64,000 nt of DNA, taken from Azonexus sp. Its GTDB lineage: Bacteria; Pseudomonadota; Gammaproteobacteria; Burkholderiales; Rhodocyclaceae. Location: contig NZ_JAKLLH010000004.1 in assembly GCF_023150235.1 (NCBI RefSeq), positions 62,001-126,000 of the forward strand, read 5' to 3'. Numbering within the stretch: the first letter of the stretch is position 1; each line of letters starts with the position of its first letter. Of the stretch, positions 39,101-49,382 are shown in pieces. A program made the translations under genes and the position numbers. Under the pieces are notes generated by a model that was given only the letters and a program-made list of their open reading frames with translations, did not search any database and was not told where the DNA came from.

Positions 39101-39191
39101 GCCGGTCAGTCCGCAACTGCTCTTCGATACCCTGCTCGATTGGTTGAGCCGCGAACGCCGGGCTCAGGATTCAGGCGGGGAGGAGGGGTAG
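36162..39191 (+). CDS. Hybrid sensor histidine kinase (Cache-HAMP-PAS-PAS-HisKA-HATPase-REC)
   Basis: 1009 aa. TM1 (about 15-33), a periplasmic double-Cache-like sensor (34-285), TM2 (about 286-306), HAMP, two PAS domains (about 350-470 and 475-590), a coiled-coil linker, HisKA with phospho-His in LANMSHELRTPMNAIMGM (about 633), HATPase (NFAGNAIKFS, DQGIGIE, GGTGLGLAISKRL) and a C-terminal receiver with VEDEPVN and phospho-Asp in ILMDMQMPNMNG. All catalytic residues are present. No output regulator is adjacent, so it is an orphan kinase in the middle of the his locus. Start ATG 36162 or GTG 36180. Confidence 0.92.
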   Translation: MSRGDAVRAYSIRSRLLLLVVALALPLALMIAYAVHQQMQLNIDRAKESLRTLAGVMANNTGEHIAQARQTLEMLAARPLIRQLDAHRCDPLLDELFTLMPAYANVVSTDLAGRTLCSALRSPAGTLPDVGAMPWFGEFRDKGRFAVGSPHWGPISGKWVSVMSMPVLDGEGRLAGGIHLPIDLSLFNPGLPEGALPPGSRYGFVDARGVLVWRNVDPEGSVGQRLNLPAFVRAMPLREGEFEAEGTDGVRRFFAVRPLPEAGWTAFIGMPVEHIYDQARHGALLATVVLVVLLLLLAAISLRIAHGIAKPVADLAGVARDIHAGRIVRARREGPAEVVAVADEFNAMLDASGESERRLRAFLNNSAIIAWLKREDGRLLFASDNFLAHFGLSGEEVQGRSDREIWSPEIADTFQRSDADLLARGGSHELVELAVTPDGRRSWWLSNKFVFEGRDGERYLGGVAVDITERKQVADRNEEILRTALDGYWLVCRDGRLREVNVRACEMLGYSNEEMLRLGIEEIDVAERRELIVSRMQQVVERGGLIFESLHRRKDGGVVAVEISVGFLPEEGLFPVFIRDIGERKRHERAIGELNARLERRVAERTAELLVAKDAAEAASHAKSAFLANMSHELRTPMNAIMGMLALLMRRGGDERLLEQLRKIDRASRHLLGIINDVLDLSKIESGHFSLLNAPFRLEEVFEQLRSVLVDGAAERGLSLRIEAPPALVTRQLQGDAQHLAQIWMNFAGNAIKFSERGEVVLAVELLAEDEHALLIRGEVRDQGIGIELDVLPRLFSAFEQADNSMARKYGGTGLGLAISKRLAQMMGGEVGVESVPGAGSRFWFTARLALGGAGRARRPRPQRLPSEEILRRDFAGRMVLLVEDEPVNQEVSRTLLAEAGLRVDLADDGLIAVERATGCKYALILMDMQMPNMNGLDAARAIRAAGANRETPIIAMTANAYDEDRQRCLVAGMNAHIGKPVSPQLLFDTLLDWLSRERRAQDSGGEEG

Positions 39192-39391
39192 GGGTTGTGC
39201 AGCGCGGCGACGATGCCGGCAAAGACGCTGCGAACCTGTGCCTCGTCGCATTCCATCAGGAGTGCATCCTCAAAGGCATCCTGAGCCATCTGGCGCAGTT
39301 CTTCGAGATTTTCGCTCAACACCTTGATTTTTTCGGTACAGGCGACGATGGAGCCGTCGGGCCGACGCCAGATGATTTGTGGTTTGCTCAT
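39164..39391 (-). CDS. Small conserved-looking protein of unknown function
   Basis: 75 aa, MSKPQIIWRRPDGSIVACTEKIKVLSENLEELRQ and onwards, acidic and helical, no signal or TM segment, no cysteine cluster. The ATG overlaps the stop of the Rieske gene (ATGA), which supports it being real. Its last 28 bp overlap the hybrid kinase gene on the other strand. Confidence 0.7.
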   Translation of the reverse strand: MSKPQIIWRRPDGSIVACTEKIKVLSENLEELRQMAQDAFEDALLMECDEAQVRSVFAGIVAALHNPYPSSPPES

Positions 39392-39780
39392 GTTTTTTTC
39401 TCCGGCGGGGCGACCTGGATTTCTCCATCGACGATCTGCAGCGGAATCGCCAGCAGCCATTCGCCGACGCAGTCGCCGTATTCGCAATAGCCATCCTGCC
39501 AGCGGTAGCGCGCGTAGTGCACGCAGCAGTGGATGCTGGTGTGCGGTTTGACGCCGAGGTGTTCGAGCTTGCTGGCCAGCGGTACGCCGAAGTGGGCGCA
39601 ACGATTGACGTAGGCGTAGATCTGTTCGCCGCTGCGCAGCAGGATGTAGCGGAAGGGTTGGGCCGGGTCGCCCAGTTCGTGCAGCGCGGCGGCGCCGTCG
39701 GCGAGTTCGTCCACGCAGCCGAGGCGGCTGCCCGGCGCCGGGGCACCGGGGACTTGATGCCAGGCGGCGATCTCGCTCAT
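39388..39780 (-). CDS. Rieske-type [2Fe-2S] protein
   Basis: 130 aa, soluble. Cluster ligands: CAH in VNRCAHFGVPLAS and CxxH in HCCVHYARY, 30 or so residues later, the usual C-x-H/C-x2-H set. Additional cysteines in GYCEYGDCVGEW may stabilise the fold. Lies 7 bp after hisC on the minus strand and overlaps the small downstream gene, so hisC-Rieske-small gene form one operon. Possible ferredoxin component of an oxygenase or nitrite-reductase-like system; partner not seen. Confidence 0.85.
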   Translation of the reverse strand: MSEIAAWHQVPGAPAPGSRLGCVDELADGAAALHELGDPAQPFRYILLRSGEQIYAYVNRCAHFGVPLASKLEHLGVKPHTSIHCCVHYARYRWQDGYCEYGDCVGEWLLAIPLQIVDGEIQVAPPEKKT

Positions 39781-39787
39781 GCCCGGA

Positions 39788-40867
39788 TCAGCCGAGGATG
39801 TCGCGCAGGGTGCTGGTCAGCGCGGCGCACTCGTCGTCGGTGCCGATGGTGATGCGCAGGAATTGGTCGATGCGCGGCAGCTTGAAATGGCGGACGATGA
39901 TGTTGCGCTCGCGCAGGGCCTTGGCCAGTTCGCCGGCGTCGCGTTGCGGGTGGCGGGCGAAGACGAAGTTGGCGCCGGAGGGCAGGACCTCGAAGCCGAG
40001 CCCGGCCAGTTGCTCATTCAGCAGGTCGCGGCTGGCGATGACTTTGCGGCAGCAGTCGGCAAACCAGGCTTCATCCTCGATCGCGGCGACCGCGCCGACA
40101 ATCGCCAGGCGGTCGAGCGGGTAGGAGTTGAAGCTGTTCTTGACCCGCTCCAGCGCTTCGATCAGGTCCGGGTGGCCGACTGCGTAACCGACCCGTAGCC
40201 CGGCCAGCGAACGCGACTTGGACAGGGTGTGGATCACCAGCAGGTTGTCGAAGCGGGCGGTCAGCGGAATCGCCGTCTCGCCACCGAAGTCGATATAGGC
40301 CTCATCGACGATCACCACCGAGTCCGGGTTGGCGGCGGCAATTTCGGCAATCGCGTCGAGCGCCAGCAGGCGGCCGGTCGGTGCATTCGGGTTGGGGAAA
40401 ATGATGCCGCCGTGGCGTTGACCGTGGACGGGGGCGTAATCGGCCGAACGCAGCGTGAAATCGTCGGCCAGCGGGACGCAGCGGTAATCGACGCCGTAGA
40501 GCCCGCAGTACACCGGGTAGAAGCTGTAGGTGATATCCGGGAAGAGGATCGGCGCATCGTGCTTGAGCAGCGCCTGGAAGGCGTGCGCCAGCACTTCGTC
40601 TGAACCGTTGCCGACGAAGACCTGCGCCGGCGTCACCGCGTAGCGGCGGGCGACTGCCTGCTTGAGCAGGTCGGCGTTGGGGTCGGGGTAGAGGCGCAGG
40701 CGGCCGGCATCGTCGCCGAGCTCGGCCTGGATCGCAGCCAGCGCCCTGGGCGATGGCGGATAGGGATTCTCGTTGGTGTTGAGCTTGATCAGGTTGGCGA
40801 TCTTGGGCTGTTCGCCCGGTACGTAGGGGGTGAGGTCGCGGGCGACCTGGCTCCAGAAGCGGCTCAT
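39788..40867 (-). CDS. hisC: Histidinol-phosphate aminotransferase
   Basis: 359 aa. Converts imidazole acetol-phosphate to histidinol-phosphate. [51 protein letters not shown] and the PLP lysine in [19 protein letters not shown] are HisC motifs. It lies between hisD and hisB, where hisC is expected, but on the opposite strand to every other his gene here, divergent from hisB. Confidence 0.95.
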   Translation of the reverse strand: MSRFWSQVARDLTPYVPGEQPKIANLIKLNTNENPYPPSPRALAAIQAELGDDAGRLRLYPDPNADLLKQAVARRYAVTPAQVFVGNGSDEVLAHAFQALLKHDAPILFPDITYSFYPVYCGLYGVDYRCVPLADDFTLRSADYAPVHGQRHGGIIFPNPNAPTGRLLALDAIAEIAAANPDSVVIVDEAYIDFGGETAIPLTARFDNLLVIHTLSKSRSLAGLRVGYAVGHPDLIEALERVKNSFNSYPLDRLAIVGAVAAIEDEAWFADCCRKVIASRDLLNEQLAGLGFEVLPSGANFVFARHPQRDAGELAKALRERNIIVRHFKLPRIDQFLRITIGTDDECAALTSTLRDILG

Positions 40868-40957
40868 GGGATTCGATCGAGAGTGTTGAGTGGCGGCGGA
40901 CGCCGGGCTTGCAAGTCCGGATGCGACCGCATCGTCGTGGGGGGAATGCAGGGCGAA

Positions 40958-40967
40958 ATGGTATCAT
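40958..40967 (+). promoter_or_regulatory. Possible -10 element for hisB operon
   Basis: ATGGTATCAT with TATCAT at 40962-40967 (extended -10 TGG), about 54 bp before hisB. A promoter is expected here because the preceding gene is divergent. Confidence 0.3.
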
Positions 40968-41020
40968 GCCCGTCTGTCGTCCTTTCTCGCGACCCTTGAC
41001 TCTCTTACTTTCGACTCAAC

Positions 41021-41614
41021 ATGCGGCAAGCCGAAGTTACCCGTAATACCCTGGAGACGCAGATCACCGTCCGGGTCAATCTCGATGGCAGCGGCCAGGG
41101 CAAGTTCGCCACCGGCGTTCCCTTTCTCGACCACATGCTCGACCAGATCGCGCGGCATGGCCTGATCGATCTCGACATCGTCGCCAACGGCGACCTGCAT
41201 ATCGACGCGCACCATACCGTCGAAGACCTCGGGATCACCCTCGGCCAGGCACTGGCCAAGGCCTGGGGCGACAAGAAGGGGCTGGCCCGCTACGGGCACA
41301 GCTACGTGCCGCTCGATGAAGCCTTGTCGCGAGTGGTGATCGACCTCTCCGGGCGACCGGGGCTGACCTACAACGTCGAGTACACGCGGGCGATGATCGG
41401 CAGTTTCGACGTCGACCTGTTCAGCGAATTCTTCCACGGCCTGGTCAACCACGCCGGGATGACGCTGCATATCGACAACCTGCGGGGTCAGAACGCCCAC
41501 CATCAGGCCGAGACCATCTTCAAGGCCTTTGGCCGCGCGCTACGCATGGCGGTGACGCCGGACGAGCGGATGGCCGGCCTGATGCCCTCGACCAAGGGGA
41601 CGCTCAATGGCTGA
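41021..41614 (+). CDS. hisB: Imidazoleglycerol-phosphate dehydratase
   Basis: 197 aa, monofunctional (no phosphatase domain). [36 protein letters not shown] and [13 protein letters not shown] provide the His/Glu manganese ligands. First gene of the hisB-H-A-F-I-E run; hisH overlaps its end by 8 bp. Confidence 0.97.
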   Translation: MRQAEVTRNTLETQITVRVNLDGSGQGKFATGVPFLDHMLDQIARHGLIDLDIVANGDLHIDAHHTVEDLGITLGQALAKAWGDKKGLARYGHSYVPLDEALSRVVIDLSGRPGLTYNVEYTRAMIGSFDVDLFSEFFHGLVNHAGMTLHIDNLRGQNAHHQAETIFKAFGRALRMAVTPDERMAGLMPSTKGTLNG

Positions 41615-42245
41615 GACAATTGCCGTTATCGACTATGGCATGGGCAATCTGCGTTCGGTGGCCAAGGCCATTGAGCACGTCGCCGGCGCCGCCAGCGTCG
41701 TCGTCACCGCCGATCCGCAAGTGGTGGCAAGCGCCGACCGCGTAGTCTTTCCCGGTCAGGGCGCGATGCCCGACTGCATGCGCGAACTCGAAGCGCGTGG
41801 CCTGCGCGAAGCGGTGATCCAGGCCGCCGCCAGCAAGCCCTTCCTCGGGATTTGCGTCGGCGAGCAGATGCTGTTCGATCATAGCGAGGAGGGCGATGTG
41901 CCCGGCCTCGGCATCTTCCCCGGCCAGGTGCTGCGGTTTCCGACCGAAAAGATGGTCGACCGTGACGGTGCCCGGCTCAAGGTGCCGCACATGGGCTGGA
42001 ACACGGTGCAGCAAAAGCCGCATCCCTTGTGGCGTGGTATCGCTGATGGGGCGCGCTTCTACTTCGTGCACAGCTATTGCGTACAGCATGTCGACCCGCA
42101 ACTGACCACCGGCACCTGTGACTATGGCATCCCCTTTACCTGTGCGGTGGGGCGGGATAATATCTTCGCGGTTCAATTCCACCCGGAAAAGAGCGCCCGC
42201 GACGGCCTGCAGTTGCTGAAGAACTTTGTCGAGTGGCGTCCCTGA
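41607..42245 (+). CDS. hisH: Imidazole glycerol phosphate synthase subunit HisH
   Basis: 212-aa glutamine amidotransferase (class I) that feeds ammonia to His[20 protein letters not shown], nucleophile Cys in [11 protein letters not shown] and the His/Glu pair in [10 protein letters not shown] 103-bp gap separates it from hisA. Confidence 0.97.
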   Translation: MAETIAVIDYGMGNLRSVAKAIEHVAGAASVVVTADPQVVASADRVVFPGQGAMPDCMRELEARGLREAVIQAAASKPFLGICVGEQMLFDHSEEGDVPGLGIFPGQVLRFPTEKMVDRDGARLKVPHMGWNTVQQKPHPLWRGIADGARFYFVHSYCVQHVDPQLTTGTCDYGIPFTCAVGRDNIFAVQFHPEKSARDGLQLLKNFVEWRP

Positions 42246-42348
42246 TTTTTCTCTGTGCGCCCTGTCGTCGAGCCGAACACAGAACTTTTCCTTCAGAATT
42301 TTCCCTCTCAGGTAGCGATTTTCGCCTCCGCTCATTCGTTTGACTCCC

Positions 42349-43089
42349 ATGCTGATTATTCCCGCAATCGATCTCAAGGACGGCCAGTGCGTGCGTCTCA
42401 AACAGGGCCTGATGGAGCAGGCTACCGTGTTCTCGGAAAGCCCGGCTGAACAGGCCCGGCACTGGCTGGAACAGGGGGCACGGCGGCTGCATCTGGTCGA
42501 CCTCAACGGCGCCTTTGCCGGCAAACCGAAGAATGCGGCCGCGATCAAGGACATCCTCAAGGAAGTCGGCGACCGGATTCCGGTGCAACTGGGTGGCGGC
42601 ATCCGCGACCTCGACACCATCGAAGCCTGTCTCGACGGCGGCCTCTCCTACGTGATCATCGGCACGGCTGCGGTCAAGAACCCCGGTTTCCTGCACGATG
42701 CCTGCACTGCCTTCCCCGGCCACATCATCGTCGGTCTCGATGCCAAGGATGGCAAGGTGGCAACTGACGGCTGGTCGAAGCTGACCGGCCACGACGTGGT
42801 CGATCTCGGCAAGAAGTACGAGGACTACGGCGTCGAGTCGATCATCTATACCGACATCGGCCGCGACGGCATGCTCTCCGGGATCAATATCGAAGCCACC
42901 GTGCGCCTGGCGCAGGCGCTGACCATCCCGGTGATCGCTTCCGGCGGTCTTTCCAACCTCGACGACATCCGCAACCTGTGCGCGGTCGAGGGCGAAGGCG
43001 TGGTCGGTACCATTGCCGGCCGGGCCATCTACGACGGCTCGCTCGACTTTGCCGCTGCGCAGAAACTCGCCGACGAGTTGGGCGCCTGA
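42349..43089 (+). CDS. hisA: Phosphoribosylformimino-5-aminoimidazole carboxamide ribotide isomerase
   Basis: 246-aa (beta/alpha)8 barrel. [20 protein letters not shown] with the catalytic Asp in [36 protein letters not shown] and IASGGLS. ATG 42349 is chosen over TTG 42340 because MLIIPAIDL is the family N-terminus. The stop overlaps the hisF start. Confidence 0.97.
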   Translation: MLIIPAIDLKDGQCVRLKQGLMEQATVFSESPAEQARHWLEQGARRLHLVDLNGAFAGKPKNAAAIKDILKEVGDRIPVQLGGGIRDLDTIEACLDGGLSYVIIGTAAVKNPGFLHDACTAFPGHIIVGLDAKDGKVATDGWSKLTGHDVVDLGKKYEDYGVESIIYTDIGRDGMLSGINIEATVRLAQALTIPVIASGGLSNLDDIRNLCAVEGEGVVGTIAGRAIYDGSLDFAAAQKLADELGA

Positions 43090-43847
43090 TGCTCGCCAAA
43101 CGCATCATTCCCTGTCTGGATGTGACTGCCGGTCGCGTCGTCAAGGGTACCAATTTTGTCGGCCTGCGCGATGCCGGTGATCCGATCGAGATCGCCCGCC
43201 GCTACAACGAGCAGGGCGCCGACGAAGTGACCTTCCTCGACATCACCGCCTCCAGCGACCAGCGCGACATCATCCTGCACATTGTCGAGGCCTGTGCCGA
43301 GCAGGTTTTCATCCCGCTCACCGTCGGTGGCGGCGTGCGCAAGGTCGAGGACGTGCGCCGGTTGCTCAACGCCGGGGCCGACAAGGTGTCGATGAACACG
43401 GCGGCGGTCCAGAACCCGGATCTGGTCTTCGATGCCTCGTCCAAGGTTGGCTCGCAGTGCATCGTTGTCGCCATCGACGCCAAGCAGGTGGCACCGGGTA
43501 AATGGCATGTATTCACCCACGGCGGCCGCAACGATACCGGTCTTGATGCCATCGCGTGGGCGCAGAAGGTTGCCGCCCTCGGCGCCGGTGAAATCCTGCT
43601 CACCAGCATGGATCGCGACGGGACCAAGAACGGCTTCGATCTGCCGCTGACCCGTGCGGTCTCCGACGCGGTCAGCATCCCGGTGATCGCCTCCGGCGGT
43701 GTCGGCAATCTGCAGCATCTGGCCGACGGCGTTTCCGAAGGTCGCGCCGATGCGGTGCTGGCGGCTTCGATCTTCCACTTTGGTGAATACACCGTGCGTC
43801 AGGCCAAGGAGTACATGGCCGGGCGCGGGATCGAGGTGCGCCTGTAA
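43089..43847 (+). CDS. hisF: Imidazole glycerol phosphate synthase subunit HisF
   Basis: 252-aa cyclase barrel. [23 protein letters not shown] with catalytic Asp in [40 protein letters not shown] and [11 protein letters not shown] overlaps the hisA stop; the stop overlaps the hisI start by one base. Confidence 0.98.
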   Translation: MLAKRIIPCLDVTAGRVVKGTNFVGLRDAGDPIEIARRYNEQGADEVTFLDITASSDQRDIILHIVEACAEQVFIPLTVGGGVRKVEDVRRLLNAGADKVSMNTAAVQNPDLVFDASSKVGSQCIVVAIDAKQVAPGKWHVFTHGGRNDTGLDAIAWAQKVAALGAGEILLTSMDRDGTKNGFDLPLTRAVSDAVSIPVIASGGVGNLQHLADGVSEGRADAVLAASIFHFGEYTVRQAKEYMAGRGIEVRL

Positions 43848-44245
43848 TGGCCGATCTCGATCCTTCGCTGCCGCTTTACGAGGCGCTCAAATGGGACGCC
43901 GACGGGATGATCCCGGCGATTGCCCAGGATGCCGAGGGGCGGATCGTGATGTTCGCCTACATGAATCGCGAGTCGCTGGCCGAAACCCTGGCCTGCGGCA
44001 ACGCTGTTTACTGGTCGCGTTCGCGCCGCCGCTTGTGGCGCAAGGGTGAGGAATCCGGGCATTTCCAGAAAATTCTCGGCATCCGCACCGACTGCGATGG
44101 CGACGTCTTGCTGCTGACCGTCGAACAGGTGGGCGGAATCGCCTGCCATACCGGTCGCGCCAGTTGCTTCTTCAATGAATTGCAGGGGGACCGCTGGGTT
44201 CCCGTCGATCCGGTTATCAAAGACCCGAAGGATATCTACCAATGA
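43847..44245 (+). CDS. hisI: Phosphoribosyl-AMP cyclohydrolase
   Basis: 132 aa. [34 protein letters not shown], the metal-binding [12 protein letters not shown] and [11 protein letters not shown] monofunctional HisI, with HisE encoded separately and overlapping by 4 bp. Confidence 0.97.
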   Translation: MADLDPSLPLYEALKWDADGMIPAIAQDAEGRIVMFAYMNRESLAETLACGNAVYWSRSRRRLWRKGEESGHFQKILGIRTDCDGDVLLLTVEQVGGIACHTGRASCFFNELQGDRWVPVDPVIKDPKDIYQ

Positions 44246-44571
44246 GTACCCATGACATTCTGCATCGTCTCTCCGAGACGCTGGCTTCGCGCCGCAACGC
44301 CGATCCCGAGAAGTCCTACACCGCCAAGCTGTTTTCCGAAGGCCCGGATTCGATCCTGAAGAAGATCGGCGAGGAATGCGCCGAGCTGATCATGGCTGGC
44401 AAGGAAGGCAAGCGCCTCAAGATTGTCTGGGAATCGACCGACGTGATTTACCACGTGCTGGTCCTGCTCGCCTTCTACGGCCTGTCGATCGAGGATGTGT
44501 CGCAGGAAATGCGTCGCCGCGAAGGCATTTCCGGGATTGACGAAAAGGCTGCACGGAGCCAGGGCAAGTGA
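44242..44571 (+). CDS. hisE: Phosphoribosyl-ATP pyrophosphatase
   Basis: 109-aa all-helical MazG-like enzyme. [32 protein letters not shown] with the EExxE metal motif and [19 protein letters not shown]. Overlaps hinT by 4 bp. Confidence 0.97.
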   Translation: MSTHDILHRLSETLASRRNADPEKSYTAKLFSEGPDSILKKIGEECAELIMAGKEGKRLKIVWESTDVIYHVLVLLAFYGLSIEDVSQEMRRREGISGIDEKAARSQGK

Positions 44572-44918
44572 GCGACTGCCTGTTCTGCAAGATCGTGGAA
44601 GGGAAAATCCCATCTTCCAAGGTTTATGAGGACGACGATATCCTTGCCTTCAAGGACATCCATCCGGCGCGCCCGGTGCATATCCTGATGATTCCGAAAA
44701 AGCACATCACGTCGCTGGCCACGGTTTCACCGGAGGATGCACCGGTGCTCGGCAAGATGCTGGCCAAGGCCAACGAAATTGCGCTGGCTCAAGGCAGCCC
44801 GGACGGGTTCCGCGTCATCATCAATACCGGTCGTGTGGGGCAGCAGGAAGTGCCGCACCTGCACATGCACATCGTCGGCGGCCCGGACCCGGTCGGTCCG
44901 ATGCTCAAACGCGTTTAA
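44568..44918 (+). CDS. hinT: HIT-family purine nucleoside phosphoramidase
   Basis: 116 aa from GTG 44568 ([22 protein letters not shown]). The histidine triad is HLHMHIVGG near the end. Cytoplasmic phosphoramidase. Location at the end of his and before tat is common in betaproteobacteria. Confidence 0.95.
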   Translation: MSDCLFCKIVEGKIPSSKVYEDDDILAFKDIHPARPVHILMIPKKHITSLATVSPEDAPVLGKMLAKANEIALAQGSPDGFRVIINTGRVGQQEVPHLHMHIVGGPDPVGPMLKRV

Positions 44919-44935
44919 GCTTCAGGAGAAATTCA

Positions 44936-45178
44936 ATGGGCAGCTTTTCCATCTGGCACTGGCTGATCGTTCTGGTCATCGTCATGCTCGTCTTCGGTAC
45001 CAAGAAACTGCGCAATGTTGGCCAGGATCTCGGCGGTGCGGTCAAGGGCTTCAAGGACGGCATGAAGGAAGCCAGCGGCGACGCCGCACAACCCGCTGCG
45101 TCCGTCGCGCCGCAGTCGACGCAGCAAGTATCCGGGCAGACCATCGACGTCGAAGTCAAGGAAAAGACGAAAGGCTAA
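44936..45178 (+). CDS. tatA: Twin-arginine translocase subunit TatA
   Basis: 80 aa. Short N-terminus, one TM helix ([16 protein letters not shown]), hinge [23 protein letters not shown] amphipathic helix, then a polar tail. Forms the protein-conducting part of the Tat system, which would export the oxidoreductase at 13102. Confidence 0.96.
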   Translation: MGSFSIWHWLIVLVIVMLVFGTKKLRNVGQDLGGAVKGFKDGMKEASGDAAQPAASVAPQSTQQVSGQTIDVEVKEKTKG

Positions 45179-45193
45179 GAAGCGGGCAATCCA

Positions 45194-45263
45194 GGATCGA
45201 GGATTCAGGATCGAGGCGCGAGCAACTCAGCCCCCTCGATCCTCGATCCTGAATCCTGAATCC
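45194..45263. repeat. Inverted heptamer repeat pair between tatA and tatB
   Basis: Left arm: GGATCGA, GGATTCA, GGATCGA (45194-45214). Right arm in opposite orientation: TCGATCC twice, TGAATCC twice (45236-45263). Bases 45201-45216 can pair perfectly with 45241-45256 (16 bp) around a 24-nt loop. Units are those of the repeat after ftsY. Confidence 0.9.
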
Positions 45264-45272
45264 TAAACAACC

Positions 45273-45689
45273 ATGTTCGACATCGGCTTTTCGGAACTTC
45301 TGGTGATCGGGATCGTCGCCCTGGTGGTGATCGGTCCCGAAAAATTGCCCAAGATGGCGCGTACGCTCGGGCATCTGCTCGGGCGCGCCCAGCGCTATGT
45401 CAACGATGTCAAATCCGACATCAATCGCGAGATGCAGCTCGACGAGCTGAAAAAACTGCAATCGCAGGTGACCGAGTCGGCACGTTCGCTCGAGGACTCG
45501 GTACGCAAGGAATACGAGTCGGCGCGCAGCAGCGTCGCCGCGCCGGTCGAGGCCGCGCAGGCGGCAGTCGGCGATCTGCAGTCCTCGCTCAACGAATCGT
45601 TTGCTTCGGCGCCGGCGCTCAGCCCGGAACCGGTGCCGACCACTCCGCCGCTGGCTAGCGTGCCAGTCGGCGATCACAAGGCTGTATGA
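45273..45689 (+). CDS. tatB: Twin-arginine translocase subunit TatB
   Basis: 138 aa. [33 protein letters not shown] is the typical TatB N-terminus with one TM helix and the GPEKLP hinge; a long charged amphipathic region and a Pro-rich tail follow. Overlaps tatC by 4 bp. Confidence 0.96.
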   Translation: MFDIGFSELLVIGIVALVVIGPEKLPKMARTLGHLLGRAQRYVNDVKSDINREMQLDELKKLQSQVTESARSLEDSVRKEYESARSSVAAPVEAAQAAVGDLQSSLNESFASAPALSPEPVPTTPPLASVPVGDHKAV

Positions 45690-46549
45690 CCGACGCTCCC
45701 GAAGAATCATTCATCTCGCACCTGATCGAGTTGCGCGATCGCCTGTTGCGCTCATTGATCGCGATCGGCGTGATCATGGGCTTGCTCTGTCTTTATCCAG
45801 GCCCGGGGGCGATCTACGATTTGTTGGCCGCTCCGCTGACCCAGGCCTTGCCGGAAGGGACCAAAATGGTCGCGATCGGGGTCATCACCCCGTTCATGGT
45901 GCCGCTGAAGGTGACCGCGATGGTCGCTTTCGTCCTCGCCCTGCCGTTCATCCTGTTCCAGGTCTGGGGCTTCGTCGCGCCCGGTCTTTACGACCACGAA
46001 AAACGCCTGGGCTTGCCGCTGATCGTTTCCAGCACCTTGCTGTTCATGCTCGGCATGGCCTTCTGTTACTTCTTCGTCTTTGGCCAAGTCTTCAGTTTCA
46101 TCAACAGCTTTGCACCGAAGAGCATCACTCCGGCCCCGGATATCGAAGCCTACCTGTCCTTCGTGATGACCATGTTCCTGGCCTTCGGCATCGCCTTCGA
46201 GGTGCCGGTGGCGCTGGTGGTGCTGGTCAAGCTCGGGGTAGTGACGGTTGAAAAGCTGGTCGAATGGCGCTCCTACTTCATCGTCGGTGCTTTCGTCGTC
46301 GCCGCGGTGGTGACGCCGCCGGACGTGGTGTCGCAACTGGCGCTGGCGATTCCGATGTGCCTGCTCTACGAACTGGGCATCCTCGTCTCGCGCCTGGTCA
46401 GTCAACCGGCGGCAGTTGCCGGCTCCGACACGGTCGACCTCGTGGCAACGCAAAAAACGGATCGGAAGGCAAGGCCCGATCCCGAAGCCGCTCTCGGCGC
46501 CGAGTTGGAGAAGGCTGACGAGGACTGGCGCAAACTGTCCGGCCCCTGA
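45686..46549 (+). CDS. tatC: Twin-arginine translocase subunit TatC
   Basis: 287 aa with six TM segments. [22 protein letters not shown] is the signal-peptide binding N-terminus; the conserved Glu/Phe in [12 protein letters not shown] and [22 protein letters not shown] follow. The C-terminal tail of about 40 residues is polar and unusually long. Confidence 0.97.
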   Translation: MTDAPEESFISHLIELRDRLLRSLIAIGVIMGLLCLYPGPGAIYDLLAAPLTQALPEGTKMVAIGVITPFMVPLKVTAMVAFVLALPFILFQVWGFVAPGLYDHEKRLGLPLIVSSTLLFMLGMAFCYFFVFGQVFSFINSFAPKSITPAPDIEAYLSFVMTMFLAFGIAFEVPVALVVLVKLGVVTVEKLVEWRSYFIVGAFVVAAVVTPPDVVSQLALAIPMCLLYELGILVSRLVSQPAAVAGSDTVDLVATQKTDRKARPDPEAALGAELEKADEDWRKLSGP

Positions 46550-46642
46550 TGACCGGGGCTGCTTCCCGGCCTGCTTGAAAATATCATTGCTGGCCTGGCC
46601 GTGGGTCAGGCCAGGCCAGATCGGCCCGGCCTTGCCGGCATC

Positions 46643-47722
46643 TTATTCTGCTGCTTCCTTGACCCGGCGCGCACGCACGGCGGCGGCCAGCTGGTCCATC
46701 ACCCGGACGCTGTCCTCCCAGTGGATGCAGGCATCGGTGACGCTCTGGCCGTAGGTCAGCGGCTGCCCGGGAACCAGGTCCTGGCGCCCTTCGACCAGGT
46801 GCGACTCGACCATCACCCCCATGATCCGCTCCTCGCCGGCGGCGATTTGCGCGGCAACACTGTCGCTGACTTCCATCTGCAGCTTGTATTGCTTGCGGCT
46901 GTTACCGTGCGAGAAATCGACCATCAAGCGAGCCGCCAGGCCAGCCTTGGCGATCTCCTTGCTCGCTGCATCGACGCTGGCGGCGTCGTAGTTCGGTTCC
47001 TTGCCGCCGCGCAGGATGACGTGGCAATCCTCGTTGCCGAGGGTGGAGACGATGGCGGTATGCCCCGACTTGGTCACCGAGAGGAAATGGTGCGGCGCGC
47101 TGGCGGCGCGGATGGCATCGACGGCAATGCGCATGTTGCCGTCGGTGCCGTTCTTGAAGCCGACCGGGCAGGAGAGACCGGACGCCAGTTCGCGGTGCAC
47201 CTGCGACTCGGTGGTACGGGCGCCGATCGCGCCCCAGGCGATCAGGTCGGCGGTGTATTGCGGGGTGATCGTATCGAGGAACTCGGTGGCGCAAGGCAAG
47301 CCCATTTCATTGACTTCGAGCAGGATGCGGCGGGCCAGGCGGATGCCTTCGTTGATGCGGAAGGTATTGTCCATCCGCGGATCGTTGATCAGCCCCTTCC
47401 AGCCAACCGTGGTGCGCGGCTTTTCGAAGTAGACGCGCATCACCACGATCAGGTCGTCGGCGTGGCGCGCCGCTTCCTTCTCCAGCCGGCGGGCGTATTC
47501 CATCGCCGCGTCGTAGTCGTGGATCGAGCAGGGACCGATCACCACCAGCAGGCGATCGTCGGCACCGTGCAGGCTGCGGTGAATGGCCCGTCGCGCGTTG
47601 TAGGTCGTCTGCGCCGCCCGTGATGAGGCCGGATACTCGCGGAAGACGTGGGCTGGCGGTACCAATTCCTTGATCTCCTTGATACGTACGTCGTCGGTGT
47701 TCGGCTTGCTCGGCGATGTCAT
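46643..47722 (-). CDS. aroG: 3-deoxy-7-phosphoheptulonate synthase (DAHP synthase, AroG type)
   Basis: 359 aa. First step of aromatic amino acid synthesis. LLVVIGPCSIHD, MRVYFEKPRTTVGWKGL, GARTTESQVHRELASGLSCPVGFKNGTDG, KSGHTAIVSTLGNEDCHVILRGG and DFSHGNS mark the type I-alpha enzyme. Which amino acid inhibits it cannot be read with certainty; AroG symbol by closest resemblance. Convergent with tatC. Confidence 0.93.
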   Translation of the reverse strand: MTSPSKPNTDDVRIKEIKELVPPAHVFREYPASSRAAQTTYNARRAIHRSLHGADDRLLVVIGPCSIHDYDAAMEYARRLEKEAARHADDLIVVMRVYFEKPRTTVGWKGLINDPRMDNTFRINEGIRLARRILLEVNEMGLPCATEFLDTITPQYTADLIAWGAIGARTTESQVHRELASGLSCPVGFKNGTDGNMRIAVDAIRAASAPHHFLSVTKSGHTAIVSTLGNEDCHVILRGGKEPNYDAASVDAASKEIAKAGLAARLMVDFSHGNSRKQYKLQMEVSDSVAAQIAAGEERIMGVMVESHLVEGRQDLVPGQPLTYGQSVTDACIHWEDSVRVMDQLAAAVRARRVKEAAE

Positions 47723-47905
47723 GAGTGCGACCTCTCTGGAAAAACGGAAAAGGACGATTTTAACGGAGCACAGCCGGATTCACCGTGCCGGCTGGGTTGC
47801 ACTGACAAGAATTCGAGCTGGAAAAAGGCAAAAAATCGCAAAAAAGGGGGAATAAGGCACGAAAAAGTGAGGTAATCCCCGGTTTTGTGTATCGAAAATG
47901 CCTCT

Positions 47906-49366
<1,461 letters not shown>

Positions 49367-49382
49367 GGGATAACTCCAAAAT

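Noticed and set aside
41953-41966. GGTCGACCGTGAC in hisH
   Set aside because: [16 protein letters not shown] is ordinary HisH sequence; the flanks do not match the repeat.
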